Below the pieces are notes generated by a model that was not told where the DNA came from, ran no database searches, and saw nothing but the letters and a program-made list of their open reading frames with translations. The position numbers and the translations under genes are program-made. From the NCBI GenBank assembly GCA_964635995.1, contig CAZWRA010000021.1, positions 1-23,154 of the forward strand: a stretch of DNA of 23,154 nt. The letters run 5' to 3'. Positions 1 through 5,981 of this stretch are shown in pieces. The stretch is from JAGQLF01 sp964635995. GTDB lineage: Bacteria > Patescibacteriota > Dojkabacteria > J137. Numbering within the stretch: the stretch's first letter is position 1; each line of letters opens with the position of its first letter.

Positions 1-41
1 GGAGGAGAGTTTTTAAAGACAGTGAGAATAAAAAGAAATGA
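1..41 (+). CDS. C-terminal end of an upstream gene (partial, tentative)
   Basis: Frame 3 is open from the window edge and ends in TGA at 39-41, overlapping the ATG of the next gene at 38 in the ATGA arrangement used elsewhere here. The visible residues end in a lysine tail (RRVFKDSENKKK). Frame 1 is also open, to a TGA at 64-66, so the choice of frame rests only on the overlap. Nothing can be said about function. Confidence 0.3.
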   Translation, partial: RRVFKDSENKKK

Positions 42-355
42 GTTATGGACAAGTAGACGAAGGTGATCATGAAGAATCTGAATATGATGCCGCTTATCTT
101 CAAAAAGTAGAAGAAGCAATAATTTCTCAAATTGAAGAAAAAAATGATCCTTATAAACATAAAAACTTTCAAGTTGTTTATCGTACAAGATTAGGTAGAG
201 CTTTTCGTGAAGAATTAACTAATGGGGTTTCAGAATTTGTAAAAGATTACTTTGGGCTTTTCAGTGAAAATATTGAAATCACTGAAAGAATAGTGATTTT
301 AGAAAATCAATGGCAGTGGGAAATAAAAATAAAAGTAATTTCTGATGAAGCTTAA
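38..355 (+). CDS. Unknown small acidic protein, 105 aa
   Basis: I do not recognise this protein. It starts at ATG 38, probably overlapping the stop of an upstream gene, and is 105 aa. The N-terminal 25 residues are acidic (EGDHEESEYD) and look disordered. Residues about 20-105 look like a compact alpha/beta domain ending in alternating hydrophobic/charged strands (EWKIKVIS-like pattern). There is no signal peptide, membrane segment or cysteine cluster. It converges with the minus-strand thymidine kinase-like region; the two stops share the TTAA at 352-355. A GGAGGAG sequence at 1-7 is too far from the ATG to be its ribosome binding site. Confidence 0.7.
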   Translation: MSYGQVDEGDHEESEYDAAYLQKVEEAIISQIEEKNDPYKHKNFQVVYRTRLGRAFREELTNGVSEFVKDYFGLFSENIEITERIVILENQWQWEIKIKVISDEA

Positions 356-534
356 GCTGCCTCTTGGTAAGGAAGCTCTAAGATAAATTTAAACATTCTT
401 TGAATCCTTTCTTCAGTAGCTAAATCAGAATAATTATTTAGATACGCTAGAATTGCATGATTTTGTAATATTCCAGCTAAGTGATGCTCAAATGCTACAG
501 GAATATACAAAATATATGGTCTTTCTTTAGAAAC
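352..534 (-). pseudogene. In-frame continuation of the thymidine kinase-like gene past TAA
   Basis: Directly after the TAA at 535-537, in the same frame, the minus strand encodes 60 more residues, beginning VSKERPYILYIPVAFEHH and ending LPYQEAA before TAA at 352-354. There is no start codon near its beginning. The VxxExxY...HH pattern lines up loosely with the TK1 C-terminus (G-x-E-x-Y ... CRxCH). I therefore read it as the severed tail of the kinase gene, not a separate gene. This is inference; a stand-alone tail with no relation to TK is possible. Confidence 0.55.
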
Positions 535-1251
535 TTATAGCGGTAGCGCAGCCATATCTAAAACATATCCACCTTCAGGTAATCGTATATATCTTGCTGT
601 ATGTGTACCTATTGGCACTTCCGTTTCAGGGTCATTTTGATGACTTGTAAAAGATTTACAATGTTCAACAAAAGTATCTTCATCTGAACAAAATCTAGTC
701 ATCGGAGGTAATTCTCTACCTAAATAGTCATTATCAAGGCCTGCCATTATTAATTTAATATTTTCTTCTCTACAAAATTCTACAACTTCTTGAACATCTT
801 CTACGTCTACAAACGAGAACTCATCAAAATAAACAACATGATCAGGGTTATCTCCTTTATCAGCTAATATTTGAGCTTTAATATTTTCTATGGAGTCAGG
901 TAAAACCATTTCTGCATGTAAAACAGCTTCGTCTCCCTCTAAACACCTAGAAGTTGTAAAATCATCTCCTAAAACTCCAGCAATTAAAACTGTTGAGCTA
1001 AATCCTCTTGCTTGTAACTTTTGTAACATTAGGGTTGCTTCAGTAGACTTTCCTCCATACATTCCACTTCTAAGAACCATATTATTAACCCCATCAATCA
1101 TCATTTCTGCAAGCTCACTAGAACGCTTCTCATAAATCTCTCTATGTCTTTGTTTGTATATATTAAGCCTTTCTTCATTTGGTTCTGATGGAAGAAATAA
1201 AATTTGCATAACTTCATCTAGTTTATTTTCTTCAATCCCTGTTCTTAACAT
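535..1251 (-). CDS. Thymidine kinase-like protein, truncated by an in-frame TAA
   Basis: This resembles the TK1-type thymidine kinase family (ATP-dependent phosphorylation of thymidine, nucleotide salvage, cytosol). A P-loop SGMYGGKST lies at residues 62-70, the DE of the catalytic/Walker B region at YFDEFSF (about 141-147), and the family stretch GLDNDYLGRELPP at 171-183. The first ~50 residues are an extension not expected in TK1 proteins. The zinc-binding cysteines of the usual C-terminal half are largely missing (one C at 198, then THTAR where CGxxAxxTxR is expected). The reading frame stops at TAA 535-537, but the same frame continues with sensible protein sequence to 352. The start overlaps the stop of the small upstream frame (ATGTTAA). 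TK-like assignment is fairly safe; activity is doubtful. Confidence 0.7.
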   Translation of the reverse strand: MLRTGIEENKLDEVMQILFLPSEPNEERLNIYKQRHREIYEKRSSELAEMMIDGVNNMVLRSGMYGGKSTEATLMLQKLQARGFSSTVLIAGVLGDDFTTSRCLEGDEAVLHAEMVLPDSIENIKAQILADKGDNPDHVVYFDEFSFVDVEDVQEVVEFCREENIKLIMAGLDNDYLGRELPPMTRFCSDEDTFVEHCKSFTSHQNDPETEVPIGTHTARYIRLPEGGYVLDMAALPL

Positions 1252-1424
1252 AGAAATAATTCCTTGTTTCGAATATCGTTAAAATAAGGAAAGATCTCTG
1301 AGTCTAAAAAATTACTTAAAGGAGTTTCATCAATTCCCAGACTATGTATAGTGTCTTCAATAAGCATTAACTCACTATCTATTTGATCATTGTAAACGGT
1401 TTTTATTATCTCTACTCTATCCAT
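1245..1424 (-). CDS. Small unknown protein, 59 aa, overlapping the TK-like gene
   Basis: I do not recognise it. The frame is open further upstream, but the start is placed at ATG 1422-1424 (MDRVEIIKTVYND), because upstream sequence would encode an AT-rich hydrophobic stretch typical of non-coding DNA, and a TATAAA box lies 4 nt before this ATG. The 59 residues are acidic and helix-like. Its stop (TAA 1245-1247) lies within ATGTTAA at the start of the kinase-like gene, a 7-nt overlap. It could be a separate, translationally coupled gene, or the true N-terminus of the kinase gene separated by a frameshift; no classical slippery site is visible. Confidence 0.45.
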   Translation of the reverse strand: MDRVEIIKTVYNDQIDSELMLIEDTIHSLGIDETPLSNFLDSEIFPYFNDIRNKELFLC

Positions 1425-1498
1425 TGTATTTATAAAAATGTTAAGCAAAAATAAAACATTTAGATTAAATAAACAACTCTTTTTTGAAAATACATTAA

Positions 1499-1507
1499 TG
1501 CTAAAAT
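1499..1507 (+). promoter_or_regulatory. Extended -10 promoter, probably leaderless
   Basis: TG-C-TAAAAT (extended -10) ends 5 nt before the ATG at 1513. At the normal distance from -10 to start point, transcription would begin at or next to the ATG. No convincing -35 is seen at 17 nt; the TG extension may compensate. Confidence 0.5.
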
Positions 1508-1512
1508 AAATC

Positions 1513-1872
1513 ATGAATATTTATGTATCTCATTCAACTTCCTTTGATTTTAATAAAGAGCTATATGAAACATTAAGAAACTCAAGCTTGAACAATGATT
1601 ATGAATTTATACTTCCACATGAAGAAAGCAGTGAACAATTTAATACCTTAGATTTATTTAAATCTGGAATTTGTAATTTAGTTTTAGCAGAGGTTAGCTT
1701 TCCATCAACAGGACAAGGAACAGAGTTAGGATGGGCAAACATATTAAACATTCCTATTATTGCAATTTATAGAGAAATTAATAAAATTTCGGGAGCTATC
1801 AATGTTCTTACTAATAAAATTTATTCATACAAAACTTTAAGTGAATTATTAATAGAACTAAAGCTAGATTAA
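1513..1872 (+). CDS. Nucleoside 2-deoxyribosyltransferase-like protein
   Basis: A 119-aa protein resembling small nucleoside 2-deoxyribosyltransferase-fold proteins, which exchange or remove bases on deoxynucleosides. Seen in the sequence: an N-terminal beta strand with IYVSHSTSFDFN, then LVLAEVSFPSTGQGTELGWA at about 56-75, matching the family pattern D/E-x(n)-S-x-G-T-x-x-E-L-G-x-A, where the Glu (E71) is the expected catalytic nucleophile, then a strand IPIIAIYRE. Length is at the short end of the family. It is divergent from the thymidine kinase-like gene, which suggests a salvage pair. The substrate cannot be read from sequence; YtoQ-like or other DRT-fold proteins are alternatives. Confidence 0.65.
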   Translation: MNIYVSHSTSFDFNKELYETLRNSSLNNDYEFILPHEESSEQFNTLDLFKSGICNLVLAEVSFPSTGQGTELGWANILNIPIIAIYREINKISGAINVLTNKIYSYKTLSELLIELKLD

Positions 1873-1914
1873 TCATACTTACTAAGCAAGTAACTCTCAG
1901 CTCTACTGCATTTG

Positions 1915-1923
1915 TGCTACAAT
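1915..1923 (+). promoter_or_regulatory. grpE extended -10 promoter
   Basis: TG-C-TACAAT lies 23 nt before the grpE ATG, giving a short leader of about 17 nt. The overlapping GTGCTA matches six bases of the right arm of CIRCE (GAGTGCTAA), but there is no left arm at 9 nt, so HrcA control is not supported here. Confidence 0.4.
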
Positions 1924-1946
1924 TTTTCTAGTTAAAGAATGAATAT

Positions 1947-2840
1947 ATGAAACCACTAATTCCAAGAATTAAAGAAATAGTAGAAAAATCTCAAATATTA
2001 AGAGAAGAAAAATTAAGAAATATAAATACAAGCTTAGATTATGTTGCAGTATTTAGTTCATCGCCAACTGAGTACGACGAATACAATGAACAAGCAAGTA
2101 ACATCGGACAGGTCTATAGTGAGACAAATACAGGAATTACTTATCTTCTAACTGATGAAATCGAAACTGTTGAAGGTCCCGTTAAATTAATTAAGATAAG
2201 AAAACCAGATAAAGAAAAACCTTATCTTGGAGCTCCTGACTACGCTGTAGAGAACTATGAAGATGTAAAAAACTTTCTAATCGAGACTGAAATAGCAATA
2301 GCACAAAAAGCTAGTGATGGTTTCGAGATTTTAGAAATTAAGGGTGAAGAGGTTCTTATTTATATCCCAAGTACTCCTCTAAGTTCTGAGGTTAATGTAA
2401 CTGTTAATGAAGTAAGCGAACTTGAATTGGAAAAGGAAAAAAGAATAAGATTAATGGCTGATTTTGAGAATTATAAAAGGAGAATAGAACAGGAGAAAGC
2501 TACTTTTGGAGCTATTGCTAATCTACGGATTATCCAGGAACTATTAGAAATTAACGATGATTTAGGTCTAGCTCTTGACGATCAAGAATTGAACTTAGAA
2601 AGATCAATAGAATCGATTAAAAATGCTAGAGAGAAACTTAAAATTACAGCAATGAATGCCGGAGTAGAGACAATACAAGTTAGCCCTGGAGATGATTTTA
2701 ACAAAGAGACAATGGAAGCAATTCAAGCTATTCCTAATCCTGAAATGAAGAATAAAGTTATAGCTGTAATTTCTTCAGCTTATAAATTTAGAGGTAAGGA
2801 TGGAGTTTTAAAATCTGCTAAGGTAATTGTTGGGAAATAG
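1947..2840 (+). CDS. grpE: GrpE nucleotide exchange factor with an extra N-terminal domain
   Basis: GrpE releases ADP from DnaK and helps the Hsp70 cycle in the cytosol. Residues about 155-297 are GrpE: a long charged coiled coil with LMADFENYKRRIEQEK at 169-184, IIQELLEINDDLGLAL at 195-210, and a C-terminal beta domain with PGDDFNKETMEAI (247-259) and the terminal VIAVISSAYKFRGKDGVLKSAKV region. Usual GrpE proteins are about 150-220 aa; this one is 297 aa because residues 1-150 form a separate domain (DYVAVFSSSPTEYDEYNE, then VKLIKIRKPDKEKPYLGAPDYA). That domain resembles, from memory, a stand-alone hypothetical family in Candidate Phyla Radiation genomes; I cannot name it. No Shine-Dalgarno is visible. 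dnaK lies 3 kb downstream rather than next door. Confidence 0.9.
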   Translation: MKPLIPRIKEIVEKSQILREEKLRNINTSLDYVAVFSSSPTEYDEYNEQASNIGQVYSETNTGITYLLTDEIETVEGPVKLIKIRKPDKEKPYLGAPDYAVENYEDVKNFLIETEIAIAQKASDGFEILEIKGEEVLIYIPSTPLSSEVNVTVNEVSELELEKEKRIRLMADFENYKRRIEQEKATFGAIANLRIIQELLEINDDLGLALDDQELNLERSIESIKNAREKLKITAMNAGVETIQVSPGDDFNKETMEAIQAIPNPEMKNKVIAVISSAYKFRGKDGVLKSAKVIVGK

Positions 2841-2878
2841 CTCTAAAATAATATTGATTTACACTCTATGTTAAATTT

Positions 2879-3400
2879 ATGGATGATCATATTTTAAACT
2901 ACAGCGGCCAAGAACTATCAGATAGAGACATTTCTAGAATCAAACATGAGATTTTAAAAACACCAGTTTTTCAAAAACTTCTTCTTGATGATAATAACTT
3001 TACTACCTATGGAATTAAAAATCTATTTTAAAGACTCTCTTTTCCTTCGTTAAAAGTATTAAATCTATCTGTTAATAACCTTGATGATGAAGTTGTAAAA
3101 TTAATAATTGAGAATAGAATATTAAAAACTCTTGAAGTACTGATTCTTGATTCAAATGATATTACAGATACTACAATTGAGTTACTTTTTAATCACGATG
3201 ACTTTAATCTTATCGAACTCTCACTAAATCTTTGTAACATAACTGATAAAGGAGCTAAAGTTATTGCAGATTCAAAAAAGAGTAGAAGTCTAAAAGTTTT
3301 ATCACTAGATTATACTATGATGACGCAGAAGGGGATTGATTTGTTAAAAGCATCACAAAATCTAGTAAACATTACAACTCTCTCTTTAGAAACAATATAG
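2879..3400 (+). pseudogene. Leucine-rich repeat protein with in-frame TAA
   Basis: From ATG 2879 one frame runs 174 codons to TAG 3398-3400, interrupted only by TAA at 3029-3031 (codon 51). Both sides are typical ribonuclease-inhibitor-type leucine-rich repeats: FQKLLLDDNNFTTYGIKNL before the stop, then LKVLNLSVNNLDDEVVKLI, LEVLILDSNDITDTTIELL, LIELSLNLCNITDKGAKVI and LKVLSLDYTMMTQKGIDLL after it. These repeats mediate protein-protein contacts. It starts 38 nt after grpE and may share its transcript. The second part has no good start codon directly after the stop, so the gene is likely inactive. One base change (for example GAA to TAA) explains the lesion. Confidence 0.75.
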
Positions 3401-3441
3401 TAATATTGTTATCACAATCAGTCTATAATATATAATGACAT

Positions 3442-3825
3442 TTAAACCTTCCCATTCAAACTCAAAATATTTCCTTCTGTATCTTTAAACCACGCAGCTG
3501 TTGCAGTATCCATTCTTGCAACACCTTTTTCGTCAGTTTGAAGCATGTCCATATTATAATGCTCAAACTTAACTCCTCTTTCAACTAATCCGTCAACATA
3601 TTTATCTATATAATCAACAATAAATGCACAAACAGTATGGTCAGCTTTTGTAGCTCCTCTAACATAAAGCATTATTCTAGTATTCTCTCCTGCTTTTAAT
3701 AAAACTAATCCAGGCATAGAAGTATCGTCTTCAACTTCTAAACCTAAAACTTCAGTATAGAATTTTTTAGCTCGATCTAAATCTACTGCAGGAATCCAAG
3801 TATGAACTGGTGCATTACCTAACAT
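3442..3825 (-). CDS. VOC-fold (glyoxalase/bleomycin resistance-like) protein
   Basis: A 127-aa protein of the vicinal oxygen chelate superfamily. It has the standard opening PVHTWIPAVDLDRAKKFYTEVLGL, then a strand region with IMLYV, and the closing FKDTEGNILSLNG that matches the family's D-P-x-G-N end. The superfamily covers glyoxalases, dioxygenases and antibiotic-binding proteins, so substrate is unknown. I chose ATG 3825 (MLGNAPVHTW) over an upstream in-frame ATG at 3879, because the extra 18 residues are low-complexity and not part of the fold. It is preceded by the glycosyltransferase terminator and so probably has its own promoter. Confidence 0.8.
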   Translation of the reverse strand: MLGNAPVHTWIPAVDLDRAKKFYTEVLGLEVEDDTSMPGLVLLKAGENTRIMLYVRGATKADHTVCAFIVDYIDKYVDGLVERGVKFEHYNMDMLQTDEKGVARMDTATAAWFKDTEGNILSLNGKV

Positions 3826-3884
3826 AATGAAAATGTAATAAGTATTTATGATTTTAATATTTTGAAAGATTAGTAACAAGGCAT

Positions 3885-3915
3885 AAAAAAAAGGATGGCT
3901 TAGCCATCCTTTTTC
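3885..3915. terminator. Bidirectional intrinsic terminator
   Basis: GGATGGC (3893-3899) pairs with GCCATCC (3903-3909). An A-run precedes it and a T-run follows, so it works on either strand. On the minus strand it lies 3 nt past the glycosyltransferase stop and is most likely that gene's terminator. Confidence 0.85.
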
Positions 3916-3917
3916 TA

Positions 3918-5702
3918 TTAGTTAGAAGCATTCTTCCAATAATTTATTTGGAACTCTGAAAGTTGATCATCAGAAAAATTTTCAATATCTATTGCTCTTA
4001 TCACTACTACATCATTTAATAGAAGTGGTTTTGAATTCATATTGTTACCTATTACAGTTGCAATATATGTTCTCTTCCAATTCTCAAATCTTATATCTCT
4101 ATCTGATTCATAATCCTTTAAAGCATTCAAAGCAATAGATATATATGAATCACCAGATTTTGCTACATATACAAAATCTTCTTTAATTATTTTTTCTTCA
4201 ATAATAGTCTTTGATGAAACTTTTTGTTTAACATCATTATTAACTACTTGAACCCTCGTTATTGGTGTTTCTTCAACTAAAATTTCATTTTGTATATTAT
4301 TTTTCTCATAATAATACTCAATACCTTCTCCTGCTAAAACAATATCTGCAGGTATTTCTAAATAACTAATTTCATAAAGAAATACTACAGGAATAATTAT
4401 TAAAGTAAGGATCAATCCCCAAGCAAAGCTTGTAGTTCTTGCCATTAGAATATTAAATCTCTGAGTTGGGTCTGACTGTGTTGCGTTTTTTCTAGTATTC
4501 CATCCTTGCTCCATAAAAGAAAAAGTTGCAATTATCTTAACTGGTAACAAGATGAATAACATAAACAGTATGAATAATGGCATAAGAAACACATTAGAAG
4601 GTTTCTGTCTTAAAACCATGTATTGTCTAATGTAATACCCTACTAAAAGACCTAGAATAGTCAAAAGAATATGAATCCATATATTTTCTAGAAAATTTGC
4701 AGGTGTAGCACTAGGAATAAGCTCATTATATCCTGTTAGATATTTAATGATAGTTGCAGCTACAATACCTACAAAGAATAAAGAACTAAAAATGAATTCA
4801 AGAGACCAGAATGCAGCAACAGGTGATTTTCTAAAGTAGAAAAATAGATTGGCTAATGTTTCTCTAATTACACTTATATACCATCTTAATTGCTGTTTAG
4901 CGAAGTTTAATGATGTATTTGGAGCATCTGTGTAAACTATTGAGTCTGATTGATAAACAGTCTTATATCCTTGTTTTAAAACTTGAGTTGTAAGTTCTCT
5001 ATCATCTCCAGTAACTATGTCAACACCTAATATTCTTTGATTTACTAAAGCCTTCACTGCTTTTTGAAATACTGAAGATCTAAATGCCATAGTTCTTCCT
5101 GGTAGACAGAAAACAGCTCCAAATATACTTTGTGCAGGTAAGACTAATGAAAATCTTAATCTTTCCATCCAACTTGCAATTCTTCTACTAAAAGTTTTAT
5201 CTTCATTAAAAATTAAATGCATTCCAGTTACTCCTCCAACTTTTTTATTTTGAAAAGGTTTAAGAATATTTAATGTTGTATCAGTCCAATAAGTGTCAGA
5301 ATCTACGATAATAACAACTTCACAACTTTCATAGTTCAATCTTTCACTAGCTTTTAAAATTGCTTTTCTTTTTCCAACCTTTTCTAGAACTAAAACATCA
5401 TTAGTATAATTTCTAGCTAGTTCAGCTATAGCCTTATTACCTCAATCAACTGCAACAATAATTTGAGATGGACCTCTATCTTTAATACTTTTCAAAACTT
5501 TTTCAAAAAGCTCTAAAGACTCATTATAAACAGGAATTATTACAGAAAAAGGTAGTCTATGTTCCTTTTTTACAGGTTTATATAATTTTGATGCAACTAA
5601 TTTCGAAAACCATATTGACCAAACAAAAATGAAAAAGACAAGAAATGCCTTAATAATAGAGAATTCAGCTAAATCTAATAGCTGCAGATAGAATGCATAC
5701 AT
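3918..5702 (-). pseudogene. Processive GT2 membrane glycosyltransferase with LysM-like C-terminus, in-frame TGA
   Basis: Read as one 594-residue gene from ATG 5702 with a TGA at 5442-5444 (codon 87). Numbering counts the stop as a residue. N-terminal membrane helix (about 12-37); GT2 fold starting FSVIIPVYNE; after the stop GNKAIAELAR; DXD-type DSDT at 134-137; TGDDRE at 231-236; Q-x-x-RW (QQLRW) at 270-274; then several C-terminal membrane helices. These motifs define the hyaluronan/cellulose/chitin-synthase-like class, which polymerise and export sugars. Residues about 513-573 (VYVAKSGDSYISIA ... LLLNDVVVI) resemble a LysM module, a cell-wall-binding domain. The break falls at IIVAVD-stop-GNKA where GGA (Gly) would fit. 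A TTG at 5339 could start a fragment, but this would lack the nucleotide-binding first strand. TGA is a normal stop elsewhere in the window. Confidence 0.75.
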
Positions 5703-5759
5703 AGTTATAAAATAATATGAAATATAATTTTTATATAGAACTGGAGATTATAGACTTTA

Positions 5760-5776
5760 TTGCCAGTTTTTGGCAA
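5760..5776. repeat. Short perfect inverted repeat between divergent genes
   Basis: TTGCCA and TGGCAA, separated by GTTTT, lie between the divergent glycosyltransferase and dnaK genes, about 28 nt upstream of the CIRCE-like site. It could be an operator or a chance hairpin; there is no adjoining T-run that would make it a terminator for either gene. Confidence 0.35.
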
Positions 5777-5803
5777 CACTATTTCTCTAAAACAAGTAGG
5801 TGT

Positions 5804-5841
5804 TTAGCACTCTTGACTCAATTCTGCTAGCATTGTAATAT
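5804..5841 (+). promoter_or_regulatory. dnaK promoter with CIRCE-like HrcA operator
   Basis: TTAGCACTC (5804-5812) is an exact left arm of CIRCE. After exactly 9 nt comes TTCTGCTAG (5822-5830), matching 5 of 9 bases of the right arm GAGTGCTAA. Overlapping it is a promoter: TTGACT (5813-5818), a 17-nt spacer, TAATAT (5836-5841). The overlap of operator and -35 is the normal layout for HrcA-repressed chaperone genes. The weak right arm lowers certainty. The predicted leader is about 135 nt and contains the palindromic repeat. Confidence 0.6.
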
Positions 5842-5871
5842 TTATGTATACTTTGAAATTAAATCCACGTA

Positions 5872-5945
5872 TCGCCATTCTGAACTCCTGCCTGCGCAGG
5901 CACGGAGTTTCAGAATCTAGATGCCGGATCGAGTACGTCATGACG
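5872..5945. repeat. Palindromic intergenic repeat element (REP-like)
   Basis: An imperfect 38-nt palindrome (5878-5915: TTCTGAA-CTCC outer stem, perfect 14-nt core TGCCTGCGCAGGCA at 5889-5902) is followed by TCTAGATGCCGGATCGAGT and ends CGTCATGACG. The pattern (CATTCTGAACTC ... TTTCAGAATCTAGATGCCGGATCGAG ... CATGACG) resembles, from memory, short palindromic repeats scattered in many bacterial genomes. It is clearly richer in G+C than its surroundings. It lies in the dnaK leader, downstream of the CIRCE-like promoter. Confidence 0.65.
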
Positions 5946-5981
5946 TTAAGTGTTTTTTAAAATAATTATTAATATATAAAT

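Noticed and set aside
1245..1251. Programmed frameshift joining the 59-aa frame and the TK-like gene
   Set aside because: No slippery heptamer or downstream structure is visible; a coupled ATGTTAA overlap or a plain lesion is simpler.
1894..1920. CIRCE operator at grpE
   Set aside because: Only the GTGCTA part of the right arm is present; the left arm at 9 nt matches 3 of 9 bases.
5442..5444. TGA read as glycine (SR1/Gracilibacteria code 25)
   Set aside because: GGA would fit the glycosyltransferase here, but TGA ends genes in ATGA overlaps at 11577, 10693 and 15333, and other genes are broken by TAA and TAG.
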